Shown: piece after piece, positions 25,615 to 32,581 of the stretch | How the letters are laid out: every line of letters starts with the position of its first letter | Numbering within the stretch: position 1 is the first letter of the stretch | DNA from: an uncultured Clostridia bacterium | GTDB lineage: Bacteria > Bacillota > Clostridia > Oscillospirales > Acutalibacteraceae | Reading direction: 5' to 3' | Assembly (NCBI GenBank): GCA_946185345.1 | Contig: CAMHJC010000006.1 | Location: 1 to 43,867, forward strand | DNA length: 43,867 nt | Made by a program: the position numbers and the translations under genes | Notes under the pieces: model-generated | Told to the model about the DNA's origin: nothing | The model's input: only the letters and a program-made list of their open reading frames with translations | The model's database searches: none

Positions 25615-28225
25615 CGCTTTCTGTCTCCGCTTCCTCATCGGCAAAATCATTTGTAAAATCATCGGCCGATTCATCGGACAAACCATCGGTTTCCTCCCTG
25701 CCGAATTCATCCGTGTGGCCAAGCCGTTCCATCTGCTGAGAAGCAGGAACATTGATGCGGCAGGTTCTGCGCAAAGCGACCGCAAAGCGACGGAATTTCT
25801 CCCTGCGTCCTCTGCTGATATCATAAGCAAAGAACAAGGCATACACCGCAAACGCCGCAATGCAGACGATGGAAACGGCGGTGCCTAGACCCAGCATGGG
25901 AGTCTCAAATTCAAATCTGATTTCGGAACGTCCCGCGTCGCACGCCACGGCCATGAATCCGACATTCACCTTTTCAATCACCGCCGGTTTTCCGTTGACA
26001 AACGCCTTCCAGCCTTCATGATACGGCACGCTGAAAAACACCAGATTGCGCTTTTCGGTTTCAATGGATGCCGTGAAGCCGTTGCGGTCTGTTGTAAAGC
26101 TGTCGCAGCTCATTCCGGCACGGTCACGGCAATCGGAAATGTAGCTGTCCTCGTTGAACGAGGTTTTTTCAGCGGGCAGAGGCTCCAGGATATCACCGTA
26201 ATCCAGCTCCTGTTCATCGCTGAGAACCATGGCACGGAGCATAAGATTGCCTCTTTCGTTTTTTGTAAAGCCGCTCTCGAATTCTCTTTCGGTGATGTAG
26301 TAGTCATAGGTGAAACCCATCGGAATATAGCAGTCGTTCTGCCAGATATTGTAGCCGCTCTCTGTTTTAAGATAAGACCAGCCCGGCATATTCGGGTCTG
26401 TCAACGTCTTCTGGCCGGCATGGTCTATGCTGTATCCGCCTTTTTCGGCATTGTCAAAGAGGTATTTCACACTCAGCAGCGAACGGATCGCGTATTTGTC
26501 GGTATCCGGCCGGCTGCCCACACCTCTCTGAACACCTACTGAATAGTAAAAATCAATGACCGATTTCGGAACAATCGAATGAAACGCCTGAATACAGGAA
26601 GTGTCCCAGAACATGCCGATATTATCCATATCCTTATAAAAATCGACACGGTATTCTGCGTCATGCAGCCCGTCAAGGTCAATTCCTTCGGCTCGGCTGA
26701 GCGCATTCGGAATGACATACTCCCTGCTGTCGTAAGAAAGCGTTTTTCCCTGACCGATAAATATGAAAAGCGTACAGAAATATACGGTCACAATGCCGAG
26801 CAATCCCAATGAATAAACCGCCCCGCGGTTATTCGCCCTGATGAATCTGATGATCAGTGAAACCATCATCAGGGAAAGCATCACAATGGCGACGTAGATC
26901 CAGAATCTGTCCTTGTAGGCGATAAGACCGTATTCGGCCTCCACCTCATTTGCCGGATCGGCCTCGGTTTTCAGCAGACAGCCAAGCGGCAGCGCTATGG
27001 CAAGGGTAATTCCAAGTGACCAGCGGAAGGCTCTGACCCAGTCGATATCCCTGTTGCTGACGGCCATTACGGTCGCAAGCGAAGTCATCAGAGTGAACAT
27101 GAAAAACCATCTTGCGTAATAGGTGGCGCTGAACAGCTGAAACGCGGAATTCAGCAGCGGAATAAACGCCATGAAGAAGCAGATAATCAACATTCTGCGC
27201 AGCCAGTGGCCTTTGCGGCATTGCAGCCAGCCGATGACTCCCGTCATGCCGAAGAGAGGCAGCCACGCCGCAAGCGATCCCCATTTGGTGTTGGAATCGG
27301 GGGTGAAATTCGGACGCGCAGGCAGATCCGGCGGAAAGAAAAACGCCTCGAGAATATTCAGATATCGCTGCGAATTCGGATATACTACAGCGCTCCAGCC
27401 GTAGAGCTTTGTCTCGGCTCTGGGATTCTTTGCCACCTCCCAGACGGAAGGCAGTACCATGATGCCCGCCATGCCGAAGCCAAGCACGGATTCAAATGCG
27501 ATGGCGGCGAATTTCCGGGGAGTGACCTTCCATTCGCTGCACAGAGCCATCCGCACGAAGAAGTAAATGATGATGAAGACAACTTCCGCCACAAAGAAGT
27601 AGTAATTGACAAAGGAATTGACCGCCACCGTCACGGCAAACCAGCCCTTGCGGTCATTGACCATCAGTTCCTCCAATGCGATGAGCATCAGCGGAAAAAA
27701 CACCATCGGCTCGTGAAAATGATTGAAGAACATATTGAAAACGGAAAAGCCGGAGAAGGCGTACATCAATCCTCCCAGCACGGCGTAATCGTCATACCGT
27801 GTGAACCGCCGGATATAGGCGTATCCGGTCATTGCGCAGATGCCTACCTTCAGAGCGAGCAACGGGCCTACGGTATAAGGCACCGCTCCCGACGGCAGCA
27901 GAAGCGTCAGCAGAAAGAAGGGCGAGCCGAGATTATAAAAGCTGTAGGAACCGATGAAATTCACGCCCAGATCGGTCTTGAAATCCCAGCCGGTGGCCCC
28001 GTTCCAGATGGCATCATGTGCGTGCATGTAAAACGGATACTGCTGCACGTTGAAGTCGCCGTACATGAGAAAATATCCGCTGTCATAAATGATATACGGC
28101 AGCATGACGGCAAATGCGGTCACAAAGCCTATTCCCAGCACAAACAGGTACCTCGCACGGTCGCCTGTGCAGGGTGATGAAAACAGCCGTGACGCAAACG
28201 CCGGTTTTCTGTTTTTGACTTCCAT
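25607..28225 (-). CDS. YfhO-family membrane protein (GT-C-type)
   Basis: A large polytopic membrane protein of 872 residues. About 12-13 hydrophobic helices occupy residues 25-510, a soluble region with RNLVFFSVPYHEGWKAFVNG follows near residue 760, and one more helix lies near residue 820. This layout and the FFSVPYHEGW motif are typical of YfhO proteins, which act late in sugar decoration of cell-envelope polymers such as teichoic acids. An acidic tail of about 30 residues ends the protein. The frame opens at 28282, but ATG 28225 has AAAGGAGG upstream. The next gene upstream encodes another GT-C-like protein, suggesting a shared envelope task. Confidence 0.85.
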   Translation of the reverse strand: MEVKNRKPAFASRLFSSPCTGDRARYLFVLGIGFVTAFAVMLPYIIYDSGYFLMYGDFNVQQYPFYMHAHDAIWNGATGWDFKTDLGVNFIGSYSFYNLGSPFFLLTLLLPSGAVPYTVGPLLALKVGICAMTGYAYIRRFTRYDDYAVLGGLMYAFSGFSVFNMFFNHFHEPMVFFPLMLIALEELMVNDRKGWFAVTVAVNSFVNYYFFVAEVVFIIIYFFVRMALCSEWKVTPRKFAAIAFESVLGFGMAGIMVLPSVWEVAKNPRAETKLYGWSAVVYPNSQRYLNILEAFFFPPDLPARPNFTPDSNTKWGSLAAWLPLFGMTGVIGWLQCRKGHWLRRMLIICFFMAFIPLLNSAFQLFSATYYARWFFMFTLMTSLATVMAVSNRDIDWVRAFRWSLGITLAIALPLGCLLKTEADPANEVEAEYGLIAYKDRFWIYVAIVMLSLMMVSLIIRFIRANNRGAVYSLGLLGIVTVYFCTLFIFIGQGKTLSYDSREYVIPNALSRAEGIDLDGLHDAEYRVDFYKDMDNIGMFWDTSCIQAFHSIVPKSVIDFYYSVGVQRGVGSRPDTDKYAIRSLLSVKYLFDNAEKGGYSIDHAGQKTLTDPNMPGWSYLKTESGYNIWQNDCYIPMGFTYDYYITEREFESGFTKNERGNLMLRAMVLSDEQELDYGDILEPLPAEKTSFNEDSYISDCRDRAGMSCDSFTTDRNGFTASIETEKRNLVFFSVPYHEGWKAFVNGKPAVIEKVNVGFMAVACDAGRSEIRFEFETPMLGLGTAVSIVCIAAFAVYALFFAYDISRGRREKFRRFAVALRRTCRINVPASQQMERLGHTDEFGREETDGLSDESADDFTNDFADEEAETESDE

Positions 28226-28333
28226 TATGATAAATCCTCCTTTGGATGTCACTTCCAGGTGACGGAAAAATGAACTGCTCAATCAGATAATTATCCTCAT
28301 TCAAGGGATTTCCCGACTTTTGCGATCGTGCGA

Positions 28334-29815
28334 TTACGCCTTTTTCCTGCGCTCAAAGAGCTCAGTCAGACGCTTCAGGAGTGATTGATCGCTGAATTCA
28401 TCCGCGAAATACCTTACGGCAAAGACCATCGCAGCCGCAAACAGACAAACATTCAGCAGCGAATTGACGGACGAATACACCTTTGTATGGTTCAGCCATT
28501 CTGCGCCCCTGTAGTAAATGTTCCGCACCGATTCTCTGTTGACCATATTGGTATTCTTGTAATAATGCCACCATCCGCTCTTTTCACGTACCCGGCTGAG
28601 CACTCTGAACTGATTGAAAAATATGACAAGCGAATTCAGGCTGAAAAGGGTGAGCAAGCGTTTGTCGGCAATCTGAACGAACGCTCCCATGAGCAGCACC
28701 AGGGTAAGAATCTGATACCGTTCGTGCTGCCGGCAGGTAAGCATGAAAATACATTCCATAAAGATGAATGACGCAAGCCAGTGCGAGCGTCTCCTGCCGA
28801 AGAGATAAACAGCCACCACGAGTACCACAGAAAGCAGCAGAAATAGGCTTCCGATCGTGGAAACACTGATGCCGGGAAGGATGGAGAGCTTGTCCCTGAC
28901 GCCGTTGAGTCCGAAAAGCATATAGATGTTGTCGGCGTTTAATGTGGCATAAGGATATTTGGCGACGCCTTCCGAATAGACCGTGACAGGCTTGAAAAAT
29001 CTCTCCCAAAAGCTCATTTCCGGCGCATTGCGGTACAGTCCCGCACCGATCATAAAAGGAAGATAGACTGCGGCAAGCGTTCCGGCCGCCGCCCCTGCGA
29101 ATCTGACAAACCGCATGACGGCAGGCTTTTTTATCTTTGCCAGAGAAAACTCCCCGGGCGAAAGTCTGCCGAAGCAGATGGTCAGCACTTCCATGCCTAC
29201 AACGGGAGTCAGATAGAGTCCTTGTAGCTTGGTGGAACACATCGCCGCCCACAGTATTCCGGCGGCGGTCACATGCTTGTCTTCCAGCGCCAGCATGAGA
29301 AGCGACGCCATGAACATCAGCACACAGTCGGTCTGTCCCCAGCAGGCGCAGTTGAAAACAGACGCAGGATTGACAGCCCACAGCACGGCCGCCAGTAATC
29401 CAAGCTGCTTGCTTTTTTTGGAGGCAAGCCTGTACATTACCGCGCAGGTAAGGCTGTCGGTCACACAGGGGATCAGCTTGATGGCCAGCATTCTGAAGGG
29501 CGGATAGCCGCCGATGCCTTCAACGCTGATCAGTCTGCCCACAAAATACAGCGGATAAAGATACAGCGGCGGATAATCCAGATCGGACACATGACAGTGC
29601 GCGGCAAAAAAATGCTTTCCCAGCTGAACAGCCCACATAATATTCCACTCGGTATCGTATGAGTTGAGATAGGATACGGCAATCATCAGCCTGAGCATCA
29701 GCGCAAATAACACAATCGTCCTGATCGCTTCGGAATAAGAAAACTGAATCCGGCGAATCCTGCCATCCTGTCTCCCGGCTTGATTGTCCCATTGAACCTG
29801 TAAATTCAAATCCAT
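28334..29815 (-). CDS. GT-C-type membrane glycosyltransferase (GT39/mannosyltransferase-like)
   Basis: A polytopic membrane protein of about 493 residues with roughly ten to eleven hydrophobic helices. The first loop holds SYLNSYDTEWN followed by DLDYPPLYLYP, an acidic arrangement usual in polyprenyl-phosphate-sugar-dependent GT-C enzymes, and WAVNPASVFNCACWGQTDC resembles the GQ-D region of mannosyltransferase-like families. Donor and acceptor cannot be told. The frame opens with GTG 29818 next to ATG 29815; the ribosome site is weak. The YfhO-type gene follows after 108 bases, so the two are probably one operon. Confidence 0.78.
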   Translation of the reverse strand: MDLNLQVQWDNQAGRQDGRIRRIQFSYSEAIRTIVLFALMLRLMIAVSYLNSYDTEWNIMWAVQLGKHFFAAHCHVSDLDYPPLYLYPLYFVGRLISVEGIGGYPPFRMLAIKLIPCVTDSLTCAVMYRLASKKSKQLGLLAAVLWAVNPASVFNCACWGQTDCVLMFMASLLMLALEDKHVTAAGILWAAMCSTKLQGLYLTPVVGMEVLTICFGRLSPGEFSLAKIKKPAVMRFVRFAGAAAGTLAAVYLPFMIGAGLYRNAPEMSFWERFFKPVTVYSEGVAKYPYATLNADNIYMLFGLNGVRDKLSILPGISVSTIGSLFLLLSVVLVVAVYLFGRRRSHWLASFIFMECIFMLTCRQHERYQILTLVLLMGAFVQIADKRLLTLFSLNSLVIFFNQFRVLSRVREKSGWWHYYKNTNMVNRESVRNIYYRGAEWLNHTKVYSSVNSLLNVCLFAAAMVFAVRYFADEFSDQSLLKRLTELFERRKKA

Positions 29816-29843
29816 CACCTATTGAAAAATTCTTGGTACAATC

Positions 29844-29872
29844 ATCATACCACATTTTTTTCCTCAATACAA
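29844..29872 (-). promoter_or_regulatory. Promoter of the GT-C/YfhO operon
   Basis: TTGTAT (29867-29872) and TATGAT (29844-29849) on the minus strand are 17 bases apart and about 30 bases before the glycosyltransferase start. Confidence 0.55.
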
Positions 29873-29923
29873 CTAAACTAAAAATTCTTTTCAAATTTTA
29901 ATTATCTTTGGCGGCTAAAGGCA

Positions 29924-29952
29924 TTTACAACCGTTGCCGCTTTATGTATAAT
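29924..29952 (+). promoter_or_regulatory. Promoter of the SCP2-like gene
   Basis: TTTACA (29924-29929) and TATAAT (29947-29952) are 17 bases apart and 35 bases before the ATG at 29987. Confidence 0.6.
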
Positions 29953-29986
29953 AATCGTAAAACACACCTTGAAGGGAAACGGCGAT

Positions 29987-30319
29987 ATGACATTTGAAGA
30001 AATTTACAGCATGACAAAGGAATATTTTGAACAGAAGGACTTTGAAGCCATGGGCCAGGGCGTGTATGCTTACGAATTTGACGTGACCGGTGAAGGCGAA
30101 GGAAAGTTTTTCATGGAGGTTCGTGACGGTCAGCTCGACATGCAGCCCTTCGATTACAAAAACAGTCTGTGTTCTTTTACCCTCAGTTCCGCCAGTCTGT
30201 GCGCACTCATCGGACGCAGTCTGACTCCTACGGAGGCATATTCCACCGGCAGGCTTACGATTCACGGCGATGTATCGGCGGCATTCCGCCTTGCCGACGC
30301 TTTGGAAATGGCAATGTGA
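29987..30319 (+). CDS. Small SCP2-like (sterol carrier protein fold) protein
   Basis: A 110-residue protein with the layout of a stand-alone SCP2-type lipid-binding domain: an N-terminal helix, a strand region YAYEFDVTGEGEGKFFMEV near residue 28, then LDMQPFDYKNSLCSFTLS, and the final strand-helix GRLTIHGDVSAAFRLADAL. SCP2 domains bind hydrophobic ligands; the ligand and partners here are unknown. The frame opens at TTG 29969, but ATG 29987 has GAAGGG at ten bases spacing. It is transcribed alone, diverging from the glycosyltransferase genes. Confidence 0.72.
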   Translation: MTFEEIYSMTKEYFEQKDFEAMGQGVYAYEFDVTGEGEGKFFMEVRDGQLDMQPFDYKNSLCSFTLSSASLCALIGRSLTPTEAYSTGRLTIHGDVSAAFRLADALEMAM

Positions 30320-30449
30320 CGCCACGCACCTGCCCGAATGGTTGTCCTGCGGCCCTTCAGCCTGCATCCGGCAGCATGGCGGGAAATCTTTTTCACCCGG
30401 CATGGCGGCTTCCTCCCCCGCCTGTGAATTCTCCTATTACGCTTGTTTA

Positions 30450-30497
30450 GAACAAAAAGACGACCGGCACTTTGCAGCGCTGATCGTCTTTTTGTTC
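30450..30497. terminator. Bidirectional terminator between the SCP2-like and VWA genes
   Basis: GAACAAAAAGACGA (30450-30463) and TCGTCTTTTTGTTC (30484-30497) form a 14-bp perfect stem around a 20-base loop. A and T tracts inside the stem give either strand a T-run. The genes on both sides converge on it. The stretch between the SCP2-like stop and this hairpin (30320-30449) shows no gene. Confidence 0.7.
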
Positions 30498-30536
30498 AGG
30501 TGATTACGGTAATGCCTGCCGTGTTATCGGAAGAGA

Positions 30537-31199
30537 TTACTTCTGGTTGCGTTTTTCGGGTTCTCTGCTGTTGTAGTCCCTATTGATGCTGTCGTTCCAG
30601 CCTTCGATTTTGTTGCCGGATCTCATGCTGCCTACGGTACAGCTTACAGCGTCAAACACGACTGATGTTCCCTTTCTGTCAGCGTGATAGTTCACCGCAC
30701 GGTCTGCGCCGATTCCGATGCGTCCGGCCGTCTGTACAGCGTCAATGTTGGCGCCGATAAAGAGAAATTCCCAGCCGTATTTCTCCTTTTCGTGCTCGAT
30801 CATCTTCTTGACCTTGTCTCTGCTGTAGCGGTGGCTGGCATTCTCCATGCCGTCAGTGGTAATGACAAACATCGTATGCTCCGGCACATCTTCCTTGCGG
30901 GCGTATTTGTGGATGTTGCCGATGTGGTGAATGGCGCCGCCGATGGCGTCGATCAACGCCGTGCAGCCTCTCACTGTGTAATCTTCCTCTGTCATCTTTC
31001 TGACTTCGCTCAGCTTCACCCGGTCATAAAGCACTTCGCTCTCGTTGTCAAAAAGGACAACCGATACATAGCACTCGCCTTCCTGTTTGCGCTGTTTCTC
31101 AATCAGGGAATTGAATCCTCCGATGGTGTCGCTCTCAAGTCCTGCCATTGAGCCGCTCCTGTCCAGAATGAATACCAGTTCCGTCATGTTGTTTTTCAT
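30537..31199 (-). CDS. VWA-domain protein (TerY-like)
   Basis: A cytoplasmic von Willebrand factor A domain protein of 220 residues. The metal-ion site is intact: VFILDRSGSMAG (DxSxS at 13-17), the Thr in RGCTALIDAIG near residue 92, and VITTDGMEN near residue 131. It has no signal peptide or transmembrane segment. Such stand-alone VWA proteins resemble TerY of tellurite/stress gene sets, which assemble complexes through metal-dependent contacts. The frame opens at TTG 31202, but ATG 31199 has GGAGG at eight bases spacing. It lies 155 bases downstream of a macro-domain gene on the same strand, with a TATAAT at 31281-31286 that may give it its own start. The actual function is unknown. Confidence 0.88.
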   Translation of the reverse strand: MKNNMTELVFILDRSGSMAGLESDTIGGFNSLIEKQRKQEGECYVSVVLFDNESEVLYDRVKLSEVRKMTEEDYTVRGCTALIDAIGGAIHHIGNIHKYARKEDVPEHTMFVITTDGMENASHRYSRDKVKKMIEHEKEKYGWEFLFIGANIDAVQTAGRIGIGADRAVNYHADRKGTSVVFDAVSCTVGSMRSGNKIEGWNDSINRDYNSREPEKRNQK

Positions 31200-31354
31200 C
31201 AATAAAACCTCCGTATGATAATATTTGTGCGGTCTTTCGGAAAAGCTCTCTGCTTACCGTTCCCTTGACCTTGCTCCATTATTATACACGCAGAGGAATC
31301 GTATTTGGTCGCCTGCCGGGCGACATCTTCGCTTTTTTGAAAATCAATCATCCG

Positions 31355-32386
31355 CTAGGCTCCCAGCATCACCTGATCGAAGGAGAACAGCACCTCGTTG
31401 ATTTCGAATATGTCATATTTCTTGTTTTTAATGAAATATTCCACAATTACATCAAATTTATTGCTGTGCGAAAGAGCAAAACCTGCCTTCATGAGCATGT
31501 CTCTGGTCTCGTCCAAAGAAAGCTCCAGCGCTATGGCAAAGGCCAGAACCGTGGCTTTACTGGGTTTGTAATTGACATTGCTGCGGATCTTGGAAAAGAG
31601 TTTGCGGTCGATATTCGCCTTTTTATAGCACTGGGCGTCGCTCATGCCGCGCTCGTCGATCTTGCGGAGCAGCATCTGCGAAAAACTCTCGTCTAGAGTG
31701 CTGAGCATCTCATCCAGACTTGGCTCGCCACAGGGAGCGCTTTGACACAACGCTTTTTCCTCCGGAGCCTGACCTGCGACCGACCGGAAATGCATGCCGT
31801 GCATTCTCTGCGGAGCGGCGTCAAGAACCACAGAGGAATTTCTCGGCAGAAAATGAGTTTCGATATAGTGCTCGTCAATATATTCCTCCACATCGCTGAT
31901 CAGTTTCTTGCTCGCCTGAAAACCCAGTTTGTCATAAACGACCAGGTAAACCGTCATTTCGTTCCTGAGAAGAAAATCGGTTATCTCGCTGACCGCAATC
32001 TGAAGCGCCTCTTCCTTGGGATATCCGTATGCACCGGTTGAAATCAGCGGAAAGGCCACCGATTCGCATTTGTATTTCACCGCAAGGCGCAGGGATTCGC
32101 GGTAGCATGACGCCAGCAGTTCGGATTCTCCCGACCTGCCGTTCTGCCAGACCGGCCCGACCGTGTGAATGATGTACTTGCAGAGCATGTTGCAGCCTTT
32201 TGTCACCTTTGCTTGTCCGACTTCACATCCGCCCAGCTTACTGCATTCCCTGTCAAGCTCCGGCCCTGCTGCCCTGTGTATGGCGCCGTCCACGCCTCCG
32301 CCTCCGGCAAGCCATCGGTTGGCTGCGTTCACCACTGCGTCGCACTGTATTTTTGTGATGTCGTTGCGAATGATTTTCAGCGGCAT
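31355..32386 (-). CDS. Macro domain protein with C-terminal HTH-like domain
   Basis: A 343-residue protein. Residues 1-170 form a macro domain of the MacroD/YmdB type: VVNAANRWLAGGGGVDGAIH with Asn20, Asn22 and Asp33, then IIHTVGP, and the phosphate loop PLISTGAYGYP near residue 113. Members remove ADP-ribose from proteins or deacetylate O-acetyl-ADP-ribose. Residues about 225-340 are helical, and RKIDERGMSDAQCYKKANID followed by LFSKIRSN and ALELSLDETRDML read like a helix-turn-helix (XRE-like) region. The fusion hints at an ADP-ribose-responsive DNA-binding protein or a docking module. The frame opens at 32494, but the promoter and GGGGTGAAAG support ATG 32386. A VWA gene follows. Confidence 0.85.
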   Translation of the reverse strand: MPLKIIRNDITKIQCDAVVNAANRWLAGGGGVDGAIHRAAGPELDRECSKLGGCEVGQAKVTKGCNMLCKYIIHTVGPVWQNGRSGESELLASCYRESLRLAVKYKCESVAFPLISTGAYGYPKEEALQIAVSEITDFLLRNEMTVYLVVYDKLGFQASKKLISDVEEYIDEHYIETHFLPRNSSVVLDAAPQRMHGMHFRSVAGQAPEEKALCQSAPCGEPSLDEMLSTLDESFSQMLLRKIDERGMSDAQCYKKANIDRKLFSKIRSNVNYKPSKATVLAFAIALELSLDETRDMLMKAGFALSHSNKFDVIVEYFIKNKKYDIFEINEVLFSFDQVMLGA

Positions 32387-32422
32387 TCTTTCACCCCGTT
32401 CTGTTGTCTTTCTTTCATATGA

Positions 32423-32451
32423 ATTATATCCCGTCGATAAACAAAAGTCAA
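32423..32451 (-). promoter_or_regulatory. Promoter of the macro-domain gene
   Basis: TTGACT (32446-32451) and TATAAT (32423-32428) on the minus strand are 17 bases apart, putting the transcript start near 32416, 30 bases before the chosen start codon. Confidence 0.7.
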
Positions 32452-32581
32452 TCGTGAAATGACGCTGCGGATGCTTAACAGAATATTTTTTCATTTTTTC
32501 TCAAAGCTCTTTTAATTTCCGGCGGCATGGTATATAATAGTATTTGTATGTAATTATTTGTCAATATCGGAGATGATAGCC

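Noticed and set aside
27206-28177. 323-codon open frame antisense to the YfhO-type gene
   Set aside because: It is His/Arg/Gln-rich in the way typical of antisense shadows, while the opposite strand has clear membrane helices and family motifs.
28584-29381. 265-codon frame inside the GT-C gene, same strand
   Set aside because: It overlaps fully with a gene having consistent hydrophobic helices and its composition looks like a frame-shifted reading.
30320-30450. Small plus-strand frame continuing after the SCP2-like gene
   Set aside because: It overlaps the SCP2-like gene in another frame, has no ribosome site and runs into the terminator.
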